From Knoellia koreensis (lineage in GTDB: Bacteria > Actinomycetota > Actinomycetes > Actinomycetales > Dermatophilaceae): DNA of 64,000 bases. The DNA lies in NCBI RefSeq assembly GCF_013041615.1, contig NZ_JABEPQ010000003.1, positions 1 to 64,000 on the forward strand. The letters run 5' to 3'. How positions within the stretch are numbered: the stretch's first letter is position 1; every line of letters starts with the position of its first letter. The position numbers were made by a program, and so were the translations under genes. Under the pieces are notes generated by a model, which made no database searches, was not told the origin of the DNA, and saw only the letters and a program-made list of their open reading frames with translations. Positions 26,854-36,383 of the stretch are shown here, piece after piece.

Positions 26854-28004
26854 AGGGCTCGGGCCACCAGTTCCTTCATGATCTCGTTCGTTCCTCCGTA
26901 GATTTTCTGGACGCGGGCGGCGGCGAACATCCGCGCGATCGGGTATTCCATCATGTAGCCGTAGCCCCCGAAGATCTGCAGGCAGCGGTCGACGACCTTG
27001 TTCTGGATGTCGGTGCACCAGAATTTGGCGAGCGAGGCCCCGGCGGCGTCGAGATGCCCGTCGATGTGCCGGGTGATGCAGCTGTCGACGAGGGTGCGTG
27101 CGGCGAGGGCGTCGGCGGCGCATTCGGCGAGGACGAATCGGGTGTTCTGGAAGGACAGGAGGTTCTCCCCGAAGGCCTCTCGCTCCTTGGCGTAGGCGAT
27201 CGCGTGCCGAACGGCGGCCTCGGCGGTGGCTGCCGCGGTGACGGCGATGATGAGCCGCTCCTGCGGCAGCTGCTCCATGAGCTGCTGGAAGCCGCGGCCC
27301 TCGACGCCCCCGAGGAGGTTGGCGGCGGGGACACGCATGTCGACGAACGAGAGCTCACGGGTGTCCTGGCCGTGCATGCCGATCTTCTTGAGCACCCGGC
27401 CGCGTTCGAAGCCGGGCAGTTCAGCCGCTTCGGCGACGATCAGGGACAGGCCCTTGCCGCCCGGGTCATCGCTGGTGCGGGCCACGATGACGATGACATC
27501 GCAGTGGGTTCCGTTGGAGATGAAGGTCTTGGAGCCGTTGATGACGTAGTCGTCGCCATCGCGGACAGCGCGCGTGCGGACCCGCTGCAGGTCCGAGCCC
27601 GTGCCCGGTTCGGTCATCGCGATCGCGAACACCAGGTCACCCGACGCCGCGCCGGGCAACCAGCGCTGCTTCTGCTCCTCGGTGCCAAATGCCGCGATGT
27701 AGTGCGCGACGATGGTGCTGTGCACGCTGTTGGCCCAGGCATCGTCGGCGACGCGCGCCTGCTCGGTGGCGATGACCGCTTCGTGCGCGAAGGTGCCTCC
27801 GCCACCGCCGTACTCCTCGGGAATGCTGATGCACAGCAGTCCGGCCTGCCCAGCCGCGCGCCAGAAGTCGCGGTCGACCATGTGCTGCTCGGCCCACCGA
27901 GCCTGGTTCGGCACGGCCTCCTTGTCGAGGAAGGTGCGCGCGAGCTGCCGCAGGTCGTCAAGGTCCTCGGTCAACCAAGGTGACCGGTAGTCGTCCAGGA
28001 TCAT
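26850..28004 (-). CDS. Acyl-CoA dehydrogenase
   Basis: 384 residues. FAIAMTEPGTGSDLQ and YVINGSKTFISNG are the FAD- and substrate-contacting signatures of the family, and YGGTNEI near the C-terminus sits beside the usual catalytic region. It would oxidise an acyl-CoA at the alpha-beta bond and pass electrons to ETF. Flanked by a MaoC hydratase (overlapping) and an enoyl-CoA hydratase 11 bases upstream, so it belongs to a beta-oxidation-type operon. The acyl substrate cannot be told from sequence. Confidence 0.93.
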   Translation of the reverse strand: MILDDYRSPWLTEDLDDLRQLARTFLDKEAVPNQARWAEQHMVDRDFWRAAGQAGLLCISIPEEYGGGGGTFAHEAVIATEQARVADDAWANSVHSTIVAHYIAAFGTEEQKQRWLPGAASGDLVFAIAMTEPGTGSDLQRVRTRAVRDGDDYVINGSKTFISNGTHCDVIVIVARTSDDPGGKGLSLIVAEAAELPGFERGRVLKKIGMHGQDTRELSFVDMRVPAANLLGGVEGRGFQQLMEQLPQERLIIAVTAAATAEAAVRHAIAYAKEREAFGENLLSFQNTRFVLAECAADALAARTLVDSCITRHIDGHLDAAGASLAKFWCTDIQNKVVDRCLQIFGGYGYMMEYPIARMFAAARVQKIYGGTNEIMKELVARAL

Positions 28005-28015
28005 CTGAGTCGTCC

Positions 28016-28792
28016 CTATCTGCCGGAGAAGGCCGGCGTACGTCGGTCGGTGAAGGCGGCCACGCCCTCGTGGGCGTCGGACGTGCCGAGCGCGAGGAGG
28101 AAGTTGCGGCGCTCGTGGGCGAGCCCTTGCTGAAGCGGCAGGTCAGTGACCCGGCGAGCCGAGTCAGCGGCATACGCCACGGCCCGTGGGGCGTTCGTTG
28201 CGATCTGCGCGGCGAGCTCGAGGGCGCGGTCGAGTACCTGACCGTCCTCGACGAGGTCCGCGACGAGGCCTGCCGCATAGGCCCATTCGGCATCGACGGG
28301 TGCCCCGGTGAGAAGCATCCGCATGGCCTTGGCCTTGCCGATGGCGTGGACCAGCCGCTGGGTGCCGCCGGCGCCCGGGATCACCCCGAGCTTGACCTCG
28401 GGTACGGCGAAGCGGGCCGAGCGCCCCGCGACGGCGGTGTCGCAGGCCAGCACGAGCTCGCAGCCGCCGCCGAAGGCGAGGCCGCGGACCGCGGCGATCG
28501 TCGGGACGGGCAGGGAGGCCATGGTCTCGAAGAGGCGATCGAAGGGGAGGGCGTCGAGCGGGGAGGCGCCGACCATGCGGGGGATCTCGCCGATGTCGGC
28601 GCCGGCGCAGAAGGCCTTGTCCGACCCGGTCAGGACGACGGCGCGCACGGCGTCGTCGGCGGCGGTCTCCGCGAGGCGGTCCGCGAGCTGGTCGACGAGC
28701 GCCCGGCTCAGCGCGTTGAGGGCGGCGGGCCGGTTGAGGGTGAGGACCAGGGTGGTGCCGTGGGCTTCGGCGGACACGAGTTGCTCAGGCAT
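28016..28792 (-). CDS. Enoyl-CoA hydratase/isomerase (first copy)
   Basis: 258 residues of crotonase fold. AFCAGADIGE forms part of the oxyanion hole, RGLAFGGGCELVLACD holds the first catalytic Glu, and PEVKLGVIPGAGGTQRL holds the second and the GAGGTQ motif typical of true hydratases. Hydrates trans-2-enoyl-CoA. Its start lies inside the last bases of the acyl-CoA ligase gene (8-base overlap), so the two are coupled. Confidence 0.92.
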   Translation of the reverse strand: MPEQLVSAEAHGTTLVLTLNRPAALNALSRALVDQLADRLAETAADDAVRAVVLTGSDKAFCAGADIGEIPRMVGASPLDALPFDRLFETMASLPVPTIAAVRGLAFGGGCELVLACDTAVAGRSARFAVPEVKLGVIPGAGGTQRLVHAIGKAKAMRMLLTGAPVDAEWAYAAGLVADLVEDGQVLDRALELAAQIATNAPRAVAYAADSARRVTDLPLQQGLAHERRNFLLALGTSDAHEGVAAFTDRRTPAFSGR

Positions 28793-30479
28793 TGGCCTGC
28801 TCCCCTCCGTAGGCGCCGGCGTAGGCCGCGCGGATGCGCTTCTTGTCGAACTTGCCGACGCTCGTGCGGGGAATCTCGGAGACGATCTCGATCGCGTCGG
28901 GCAGCTGCCAGTTGGCGAACGCGCTGGCCAGGTGGCTGCGCACCTGCTCGAGGGTGATCGCCTGCCCGGGTCTGGGGACGATGAGGACGAAGGGCCGCTC
29001 CTGCCACTTGGGGTGGCTCAGCCCGACGACCGCGGCCTCGGCGATGGCCGGGTGGGCCAGGAGCAGGTTCTCCATGTCGATCGAGGAGATCCATTCGCCG
29101 CCGCTCTTGATGACGTCCTTGACCCGGTCGGTCACCTTCAGGTAGCCATCCGCGTCGATCGTGCCGACGTCGCCGCTGCGCCAGTAGCCGTCGTGAAACC
29201 GGCCGGCTCGGTCGTCCTCGGCCATGTTGTGGTAGGTCGTGGTGATCCACGGGCCACGCATGCAGATCTCGCCCTGGGTGACGCCATCGAATGGGACGTC
29301 GTTGCCGATGCCATCGATGAGCCGGATGTCGACGCCGGTGACCGGTAGGCCCTGCTTGCGCTTGAGCTGGAAGAGCTCGTCCTCGCTCAGGCGTTCGCGC
29401 ACGCTCGGCTTGTACCGGTTCATCGTCACCAGCGGCGTGGTCTCGGTCGCGCCGTAGGCGTGGACGATCTCCGCGCCGGTCAGGTCGTGGAAGCCGCGCA
29501 TCATCGTCAGCGGCGGCTCGGTGGCTCCGGACATCATCCGTAGCCGGGACAGGTCGGGTTTCTCGTCGAGGGTCTCGATGTAGTGGAGCATCGGTAGGAA
29601 GATCGCGGGTGCGCCGTTGGTGACGGTGACGCCTTCGGCGATGATTGCGTCGGTCAGCGGCTTGGTGTCCTCGGCCATGTAGCGGCCGGGAAGGACGATC
29701 TTGTTGGCCATCAGCGTCGCTGCCTGGGGCAGGCCCCAGGCTTGGCCGTGGAACATCGGGGTGATGAGCATGGTGCAGTCGTCCAGGACCATGCCGATGT
29801 TCGTGGCGATGGCGTACGAGTGCAGGTAGATCGCCCGGTGCGAGTAGTAGACGCCCTTGGGCCGCCCGGTCGTGCCGGTCGTGTAGCACGCGCCGTACGC
29901 GGAGCGCTCCTCGATCTCCGGCCAGACGATGTGCGGGCTCGCCGCGGCGACGAGGTTCTCGTAGTGGTGCACGTTGGGCAGGCTGGTCTCGATCTCTGAG
30001 AGCGGCTTGTCGGTCATGACGACCCAGGCGCGAACTCCGGGCAGCAGGGGGGCCACGGCCTCGGCGACCGGCAGCAGCGTCTCGTCGACGCAGATGACCG
30101 ACGTGCCGCTGTCGTCGATGACGAAGGACAGGTCCTCCGGGCCGAGGCGCAGGTTGAGCTGGACCATCACGGCGGCAAGGCCCGGGATGGCCCAGTAGAG
30201 CTCGTAGTGACGGCGGCTGTTCCAGTCGAGGACGCCGACACGGTCCCCGGGTTCGACGCCGAGCCCGCGCAGGGCGTTGGCGCCACGGGTCACGCGCTCG
30301 TAGGCGGCGCCATACGTGTAGCGGTCCCAGCCGCCGTCGGGGAGGCGGTAGACGATCTCACGCTCGGGGTGCGTGCGCGCCGCGTGCCGGATGAGCGTGG
30401 TTGTGTTGAGCTGGACGTCGTCACCCATCGTCGAGGGGTAGCCGGTGACGATCGGGGTGTTCGTCGAAGTCGTTGTCAT
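28785..30479 (-). CDS. Fatty-acyl-CoA synthetase (AMP-forming)
   Basis: 564 residues. Adenylate-forming signatures in order: YTTGTTGRPKGV (P-loop), YGATETTPLV, YWRSGDVGTIDADGYLKVTDR and KSGGEWISSIDME, with the acyl-activating Lys in RTSVGKFDKKRI. It activates a carboxylic acid to the CoA thioester at the head of the pathway. The gene is upstream of the hydratase and 13 bases downstream of the short-chain dehydrogenase. A second ligase in the same cassette is frameshifted, so this one may carry the activity. Confidence 0.92.
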   Translation of the reverse strand: MTTTSTNTPIVTGYPSTMGDDVQLNTTTLIRHAARTHPEREIVYRLPDGGWDRYTYGAAYERVTRGANALRGLGVEPGDRVGVLDWNSRRHYELYWAIPGLAAVMVQLNLRLGPEDLSFVIDDSGTSVICVDETLLPVAEAVAPLLPGVRAWVVMTDKPLSEIETSLPNVHHYENLVAAASPHIVWPEIEERSAYGACYTTGTTGRPKGVYYSHRAIYLHSYAIATNIGMVLDDCTMLITPMFHGQAWGLPQAATLMANKIVLPGRYMAEDTKPLTDAIIAEGVTVTNGAPAIFLPMLHYIETLDEKPDLSRLRMMSGATEPPLTMMRGFHDLTGAEIVHAYGATETTPLVTMNRYKPSVRERLSEDELFQLKRKQGLPVTGVDIRLIDGIGNDVPFDGVTQGEICMRGPWITTTYHNMAEDDRAGRFHDGYWRSGDVGTIDADGYLKVTDRVKDVIKSGGEWISSIDMENLLLAHPAIAEAAVVGLSHPKWQERPFVLIVPRPGQAITLEQVRSHLASAFANWQLPDAIEIVSEIPRTSVGKFDKKRIRAAYAGAYGGEQANA

Positions 30480-30492
30480 GGGACTCTCTCCT

Positions 30493-31236
30493 TCAGCGGG
30501 CGGCCATGCGCAGGGCTCCGTCGAGGCGGATCACCTCGCCGTTGACCATCTGGTTCTCGATGACGTGGATGACGAGGGCGGCGTACTCGGCCGGGTCGCC
30601 CAGCCGCGGTGGGAACGGCACCTGCTGACCGAGGGACTCCCGGGCCGCTTCGGGCAGCTCGCCCATCATCGGGGTGAGGAACAGACCCGGCGCGATGGTC
30701 GCCACGCGGATCCCGTACCGGGCGAGCTCGCGGGCGATGGGGAGAGTCATCGCGACGACCCCACCCTTGGAGGCCGAGTAGGCGGCCTGGCCGATCTGGC
30801 CGTCGAAGGCGGCGGCCGATGCGGTGTTGATGATGACGCCACGCTCGCCGCTCTGGCCCGGCTCGGCGTCACTCATCGCGGCGGCGGCGAGCCGGATCAC
30901 GTTGAAGGTACCGGCGAGGTTCACCTCGAGGACCTTCATGAAGTCCTCCAGGGCGTGCGGCCCGGACTTGCCGAGCACCTTCTGGGCCACGCCGATGCCG
31001 GCGCAGTTGACCACCCCGGACAGCGGTCCCGGTTGCTGGGTGGCGACCTCGACCGCGTGGGCCACCGCGCCCGCATCGGTGACATCGGTCTCGACGAAGA
31101 CGGCGCCGCCTGGCACTGTCCCGGCGCGGTCGGCGACGACGACGTGCGCGCCGCGCTCGAGCAGGGCGGCGGTGGTCGCGCCACCCAGACCGGATGCGCC
31201 TCCGGTCACGAGGAAGGTGCGGTTGCTGATCTGCAT
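30493..31236 (-). CDS. Short-chain dehydrogenase, 3-hydroxyacyl-CoA dehydrogenase type II-like
   Basis: 247 residues. TGGASGLGG binds NAD, NCAG follows, and YSASKGG holds the catalytic Tyr-Lys pair. The C-terminus [12 protein letters not shown] is characteristic of the HSD10-like group that oxidises 3-hydroxyacyl-CoA. In the cassette it would supply the step between hydratase and thiolase. Fourteen bases separate it from the thiolase upstream. Confidence 0.9.
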   Translation of the reverse strand: MQISNRTFLVTGGASGLGGATTAALLERGAHVVVADRAGTVPGGAVFVETDVTDAGAVAHAVEVATQQPGPLSGVVNCAGIGVAQKVLGKSGPHALEDFMKVLEVNLAGTFNVIRLAAAAMSDAEPGQSGERGVIINTASAAAFDGQIGQAAYSASKGGVVAMTLPIARELARYGIRVATIAPGLFLTPMMGELPEAARESLGQQVPFPPRLGDPAEYAALVIHVIENQMVNGEVIRLDGALRMAAR

Positions 31237-31249
31237 GGTCGTTGCTCCT

Positions 31250-32425
31250 TCAGGAGATGCGTTCGATGATGGTGGCGTTGGCCATGCCGCCGCCCTCGCA
31301 GATGGTGAGCAGGCCGTACCGGCCCTCGCGGCGCTCGAGCTCGTTCACGAGCTGGGTCAGCAGCCGCGCGCCGGTCGAGCCGAGCGGGTGGCCGATGGCG
31401 ATGGAGCCGCCGTTGACGTTGAGCTGGTCCTGCGGGTAGCCGAACTCCTCGCGCCACAGCAGCGGGACCGGCGAGAAGGCCTCGTTGACCTCGACGAGGT
31501 CGATGTCGCCGACGGTCAGGCCGGCCTGGTCCAAGGCCTTCTGGCTGGCCGGGACGATGGCGGTGAACTGGAGCACCGGGTCGTCCGCGGCGACGGCCAT
31601 GGATACGATCCTGGCCCGGGGCCGCAGCCCGGCCGCCTCGGCGGCGCCGCGCTCGGCGACGAGGAGGGCGGCCGCGCCGTCGCTCATCTGCGAAGCGTTG
31701 CCGGCCGTGATGACGCCGTCCGGGGAGAAGACCGGCTGGAGGGCCGCGACGCGGGCGGGGTCGACGTCGGCCCGGATGCCCTCGTCCCGGGTCATCGGCG
31801 CGACCAAGCCGTCCTTGTCCGTGCCGTCGACGGGCACGAGCGCGGAGGTGAAGTGCCCGGCGTCGGTGGCTGCGGCGGCGCGGCGGTGGCTCTGGACGCT
31901 GAACGCGTCGAGCTGCTCACGGGTGAATCCCCACTTGGCGGCGACGAGCTCGACCGATGGCCCTTGGGCGGGCAGGTTGCCGTCGAAGCGGGCCAGGGCC
32001 CGCTCGCCGTACCAGTCGCCCTGGCCGCCGCCCGGGACGAACAGCGGGCCGAGATCGACCCGGCTCATGGACTCGACGCCGGCGCCGATGGCGAAGTCGT
32101 ACTCGCCGGACTTGATCGCCTGGGCGGCGAAATGGACCGCCTGCTGACCGGAGCCGCACTGTCGGTCGAGCGTCGTTCCGGGCAGCGAAACGGGCAGCCC
32201 AGCACCGAGCAGCGCGTTGCGGGCCAAGTTGCCGCTCTGCTCGCCGCGCTGGAGGGCGCAGCCGACGATGACGTCGGAGAGGCGGTTCGTGTCGAGGCCG
32301 GTGCGCTCGGTCAGGTGGGACAGGGTGTGCGCGAGCAGGTCGACGGGGTGCCAGTGGCGCAGCTGGCCGCCGCGCTTGCCGACCGGTGTGCGGACGGCGT
32401 CGACGATGACTGCTTCACGGATCAT
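31250..32425 (-). CDS. Acetyl-CoA acyltransferase (thiolase)
   Basis: 391 residues from the ATG that opens [20 protein letters not shown]. The acyl-accepting Cys90 is in [12 protein letters not shown], the His in [13 protein letters not shown] and the second Cys in [10 protein letters not shown]. Cleaves 3-ketoacyl-CoA to acetyl-CoA and a shortened acyl-CoA. The ATG overlaps the upstream hydratase stop by four bases (ATGA), which fixes the start, although the frame is open further back. Confidence 0.93.
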   Translation of the reverse strand: MIREAVIVDAVRTPVGKRGGQLRHWHPVDLLAHTLSHLTERTGLDTNRLSDVIVGCALQRGEQSGNLARNALLGAGLPVSLPGTTLDRQCGSGQQAVHFAAQAIKSGEYDFAIGAGVESMSRVDLGPLFVPGGGQGDWYGERALARFDGNLPAQGPSVELVAAKWGFTREQLDAFSVQSHRRAAAATDAGHFTSALVPVDGTDKDGLVAPMTRDEGIRADVDPARVAALQPVFSPDGVITAGNASQMSDGAAALLVAERGAAEAAGLRPRARIVSMAVAADDPVLQFTAIVPASQKALDQAGLTVGDIDLVEVNEAFSPVPLLWREEFGYPQDQLNVNGGSIAIGHPLGSTGARLLTQLVNELERREGRYGLLTICEGGGMANATIIERIS

Positions 32426-33237
32426 GGCTGGGCTCCTTGGTGGCGGGTGCGGAAGTCGTTCAGGGCTTGGTGGAACTCGGGGGTGGAGGCGTTGGCGACC
32501 TGTGCTTCGGCTTCGCGGGCGAGCGCTTCGGTGAGGGCCGCGGTGCACGTCAGGTCGAGCAGGTGCTTCGTGCGGGCTTGTGCAGCGCGGGAGAAGCCGG
32601 CCAGGCGGCGGGCCAGGGCGGTGACCGCATCATCGAGCTCGTCCGCCGGCACGCAGCGGGTGATGAGTCCGACCTGCGCGGCGGCGGGCCCGTCGAGGTC
32701 GTCGCCGAGCAGCGCCAGTTCTCGCGCCTGCCGCAGCCCGACGAGCCGTGGCAGGACCCAGCTGCCGCCGAGGTCGATGGACAGGCCGAGGCGGGGAAAG
32801 ATCTGGGTGAACCGCGCGGTCTGGTCGGCGATGACGAAGTCGCAGGCGAGCGCCAGGTTGCAGCCCGCGCCGACGGCGGCGCCGCGAACCTTCGCGATGA
32901 CCGGCTGGGGCAGGTCGCGCAGGGCAGGGATGATCTTGTTGAACTCGACCATGGCCTCCCCGAGCCGGTCGGGGTCGAGGTCGGTCAGGTCGGCTCCGGC
33001 ACAGAAGCTCCCGCCCGCGCCGGTGAGCACGATGACACGGACGTCCTGGTCCTGCGCGACGTGGGCAAGGGCTGCGAGCAGGTCCTGCGCCAGGCGAGGG
33101 TTCAGCGCGTTGCGGCGTTCTGGCCTGGTCAACTCGACCGTGGCGACCGGTCCATGGACGGTGAGGCGCAGGGTCTGCGGAATCATGGACGCACTGGCGG
33201 TGGATCCGCTACCGCGCTCATTCGGAGTGTCAGGCAT
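32422..33237 (-). CDS. Enoyl-CoA hydratase/isomerase (second copy)
   Basis: 271 residues of crotonase fold. FCAGADLTDLD is the oxyanion-hole region; GAAVGAGCNLALACD and PRLGLSIDLGGSWVLPRLVG replace the first copy's GGGCELVLACD and GAGGTQRL. The second catalytic Glu position reads as Asp or Ser, so isomerase, dehalogenase-like or altered hydratase activity is possible. The start overlaps the end of the frameshifted ligase. An internal ATG 17 codons in is an alternative start. Confidence 0.9.
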   Translation of the reverse strand: MPDTPNERGSGSTASASMIPQTLRLTVHGPVATVELTRPERRNALNPRLAQDLLAALAHVAQDQDVRVIVLTGAGGSFCAGADLTDLDPDRLGEAMVEFNKIIPALRDLPQPVIAKVRGAAVGAGCNLALACDFVIADQTARFTQIFPRLGLSIDLGGSWVLPRLVGLRQARELALLGDDLDGPAAAQVGLITRCVPADELDDAVTALARRLAGFSRAAQARTKHLLDLTCTAALTEALAREAEAQVANASTPEFHQALNDFRTRHQGAQP

Positions 33238-34752
33238 TGAGCTTCGCCCGGATCCGGTGCTTGAGGATCTTGCCCGACGGGTTGCGGGGAATCTCGTCGA
33301 TGATGAGCTCGCGCGGCAACTTGTAGCTCGTCAGGTGTCGCTCGCCGTACTCGCGCAACTCCTCAAGCGTGGGCGCAGCCGCATCCCGCGGCGTGACGAC
33401 TGCCACGACCCTCTCGCCGTACTCCTCGTCCGGGCGCCCGATGATGGCAATGTCCCCGACCGCTGGGTGACCGGCCAGCGCGCTCTCGACCTCGGCCGAG
33501 TAGACGTTACGGCCACCGGTGATGATCATGTCCTTGAGCCGGTCGACGAGCGTGATGTAGCCGTTCTCGTCGATGCTGGCGAGGTCACCAGTGTGCACCC
33601 AGCCGTCTCGGACGGTCTGCGCGGTCGCTTCGGGCTGGCCCCAGTAGCCCTTCATCATCGTCTCGCCGCGCATGATCATCTCGCCGACCCCGCCCGGCGC
33701 CGCGTCCTTGCCGTCGAGGTCGACGATGCGCACCTCGGTGTTGGCGATCGCGCTGCGTCCGCTCGCGCTGGGGCGTGCGAGAACCTCGTCATGCTGCAGG
33801 AGGATGCCCCCTGGCCCGCCCTCGGTCTGGCCGCACGCCTGGATGATCGACGCGCCCGGCAGCGCTGCCACCAGCGCCTCGGCAGTCGTCGCCGGCATCG
33901 GAGCAGCGCCGTACATGCAGACACGCAGGCTCGACAGGTCGCGCGTGGCGATCGACGGTGTGCGCAGCAGGAAGGTGTACATCGTCGGGACCCCGAAGAA
34001 GAAGGTGGTCCGCTCGCGCTCGATGGTCTCGAGGACCGTCTCGGGGTCGAAGCCGGGCAGGATGACGTGGGTGGCGCCGTACATCACCCCGCCGATGAGG
34101 AGCATGTTGAGGCTCGCGGAGTGATAGAGCGGCGCGACGTGCAACATCCGCTCCCCCTCGTGCAGTCCGAGGCCGAGGGCCGTGTTGATGCCGACCCACA
34201 AGATGCGGTGCTGGTCGAAGAGTGCGCCCTTGGTCTGCCGGTCGTGCCCGAGGTGTAGATGATGACCGCGTCGTCGTCTTCGGCGACCTCGATGTCGATC
34301 GGCTCGACGGACTGGCCGGCCGCGGCTGTGAGCACGTCCTCGAAGCCCTCCGCGGCACCCAGCGCGAGGGTTGGGATGCCGCCTGCGCGCTGCCCCGACT
34401 CCTGCCAGGCCCGGACGGTATCGACCAGCTCGGGACCGAAGAGCAGCAGCCTCGCCCGCGAGTCGGTGACGAAGTGGTCGATCTCGGGGGGCGCCGAGCG
34501 GGGGTTGACCGGTACGACGATGGCGCCGAGGCGTAGCCCGGCGTAGAGCGCGACGACGAAGGCGTCGCTGTTGCCCGAGAGCAGGAGCAGGCGGTCGCCC
34601 TTGGCCAGGCCGCGATCGGACAGCTCGCGGGCGAGCTGGTTGACGCGCGCGTCGAGCGCGGCGTACGTCATCGAGGTGGAACCGAACTGGACGGCGACCC
34701 GGTTGGGGACGCGGCTGGCCGTTCGGGCGAGGACCTGGGCGAGGCTGGGCAT
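33230..34752 (-). pseudogene. Frameshifted AMP-dependent acyl-CoA synthetase
   Basis: Two frames together make one complete ligase of about 507 residues. The upstream frame carries the N-terminus (MPSLAQVLARTASRVPNRVA) and the P-loop start IIYTSGTTGR. The downstream frame continues with KGALFDQHRILWVG and runs through YWGQPEATAQTVRDGWVHTGDL and the GGRNVYSAEVES block to NPSGKILKHRI. The break is a single missing base near 34232, in the codon between Arg and Lys of the usual TTGRPKG. Either a true inactivating mutation or a sequencing error; everything either side is intact. It lies mid-operon with overlapping neighbours. Confidence 0.85.
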
Positions 34753-34778
34753 GGTGGGCTCCTGGGTATTTCGGGGGA

Positions 34779-35660
34779 TCAGGCGAGGGTGTGGGACGGG
34801 ACCGGCGTGAGGCCAGCGACGGCGGCACGGGGGTCATGAACTGCAACGAGGGGGATGTCGAGCGAACGGCCCAGCGACTCCCAGTGGGCGCTGGACTCGG
34901 TGCCGAAGCGGGCGGCCAGCTCCTCACGCGTGCGCCCGACGGCGTCGGCGAGCCGGCCGGCGAAGTGCGGCTCGATCGCGCCCACGGCGACGTGCCCGTC
35001 GGCTGTCGCGTAGATGCCGTAGGTGGGCAGGCCCCCACCGAGGACGTCACCGGGACCCGTCAGGCCGTGGCGCACCGCGGCCGATGCGTGGAAGGCCACG
35101 TCGTCGAGCACAACCCGCTCGCGCACGTCCGTTTTCACGGAGGCCCTCCGGCGCAACCCGGCCAGTGCCGCGCTCACCGCCCGTTCCGCTCCGAGCACGT
35201 CGACGAGCGGCACGAGGGGCATGGTCGGCGGCAGGAGCGTGCCCTGCGCGGCCTGGTAGGTCAGGTCATGGCCTGCCTCGTCGGAACGCTCCCCGTCGTA
35301 GCCGACGACCTCGACCAGGACGAGACCATGCCGCTCGATGCTCTCCACCAGCCCAAGGCGCGCCAACGCTGACGGGCGCATAGCCGTCAGCAGCACGTCG
35401 GCATCCACGAGCCGGTCCTCGAGCGCTGTCCGGCCGGCCGGGTCCTTGAGGTCGAGCGTGACAACCTCCTGGCCGGCGACGAGCTCGTCATACCAGCCCG
35501 GGGCCACCGTCTGGAGCGGATCCCCCGACGGCGGCTCGACCTTGGTCACTGATGCCCCCATCGAGGCAAGGCGGGCGGCCGCCAAGGGTCCGGGGAGGTT
35601 CACGGCCAGGGAAACAACGCTGACACCCGCGAGCGCGGTCGCGTCTGTCGTCCTCGACAC
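34779..35660 (-). CDS. CaiB/BaiF-type CoA transferase (class III)
   Basis: About 293 residues. NLPGPLAAARLASMGASVTKVEPPSGDPL is the class III opening, seen in part as GPLAAARLASMGASVTKVEP, and VTLDLKDPAGRTALE follows. Family members move CoA between carboxylic acids. It is shorter than the usual 380-400 residues because the C-terminal part is reduced. GTG was chosen as start because AAAGGAG lies six bases upstream; an ATG 21 bases earlier is possible. First gene of the leftward catabolic cassette, divergent from the TetR gene. Confidence 0.82.
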   Translation of the reverse strand: MSRTTDATALAGVSVVSLAVNLPGPLAAARLASMGASVTKVEPPSGDPLQTVAPGWYDELVAGQEVVTLDLKDPAGRTALEDRLVDADVLLTAMRPSALARLGLVESIERHGLVLVEVVGYDGERSDEAGHDLTYQAAQGTLLPPTMPLVPLVDVLGAERAVSAALAGLRRRASVKTDVRERVVLDDVAFHASAAVRHGLTGPGDVLGGGLPTYGIYATADGHVAVGAIEPHFAGRLADAVGRTREELAARFGTESSAHWESLGRSLDIPLVAVHDPRAAVAGLTPVPSHTLA

Positions 35661-35731
35661 GTGGAGCTCCTTTGCCATCAACCAATCTCTGTACAGTTGT
35701 ATAGTAAGGCGTACGATCGTGCAATAGCTAG

Positions 35732-35744
35732 GATCGGACCGATC
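35732..35744. promoter_or_regulatory. Candidate TetR operator in divergent promoter
   Basis: Perfect inverted repeat GATCGG-A-CCGATC between the CoA transferase and the TetR gene. A second short palindrome, ACGATCGT, lies at 35713-35720. The position, 30-45 bases before the regulator's start, suits autorepression and control of the cassette. Confidence 0.5.
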
Positions 35745-35777
35745 TCAGACAGCGGACCGAGGAGGCACGAGGAGGAC

Positions 35778-36383
35778 ATGGCGCAACGACAGCCCGGTGT
35801 GTCACTTCGCGCGGACGACCTCACGGCGAAGGCACGGATCCGGAACGCCGCACTGGACCTCTTTGCAGCGCACGGCGTCGACGCCACCTCGCTACGCGCG
35901 GTCGCGGCAGCCGCAGGCGTCACGGTCGGGCTCATCGTCCACCACTACGGGACGAAGGAGGCACTGCGCGAAGCCGTGGAGTTCGCGATCGTCGAGCAGT
36001 TCGCCGAGACGATTGCATCCGTCCCGCTCGGCAGTTACCCGCCGGACCAGATCGCCCCCGAACGCGACCGTGCTGTCGCCGCCATGCTCTCGGCAAACCA
36101 GGCGATCGTCGACTACCTTCGACGGGCCATCCTCGATGGCAGCGCCGAGCGAGGCGACTTGGTCAGTCGGCTCAGCCGCCTCTCCGCCCAGCAGGTCCAC
36201 GACCTCCGGGAGGCCGGCGTCGCCTCGACGAAGCACACCGTCGGCGAGCAGGTCGTCACCATCATGGTGCGCCAGCTCGGACGCCTCTTCCTGCAGCCGC
36301 TTGTCGACCGCATCGCCGACGAGTTCGCCGATGACACGGCCGCGTCGACGAGGCCGCACCTCGTCGTGGACGTGAGCCACTGA
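35778..36383 (+). CDS. TetR-family transcriptional regulator of the catabolic cassette
   Basis: 201 residues. N-terminal HTH: RIRNAALDLFAAHGVDATSL, then AAAAGVTVGLIVHHYGTKEAL. The C-terminal ligand domain is unassigned. The ATG follows GAGGAGGAC closely. It is transcribed away from the nine acyl-CoA genes with a 117-bp shared region, the usual arrangement for a repressor relieved by an acyl-CoA or pathway intermediate; the ligand is inferred. Confidence 0.88.
   Translation: MAQRQPGVSLRADDLTAKARIRNAALDLFAAHGVDATSLRAVAAAAGVTVGLIVHHYGTKEALREAVEFAIVEQFAETIASVPLGSYPPDQIAPERDRAVAAMLSANQAIVDYLRRAILDGSAERGDLVSRLSRLSAQQVHDLREAGVASTKHTVGEQVVTIMVRQLGRLFLQPLVDRIADEFADDTAASTRPHLVVDVSH

Noticed and set aside
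30824-34258. An 1144-codon rightward frame opposite the catabolic genes
   Set aside because: It covers four known enzymes on the other strand; low-complexity translation with no motif.
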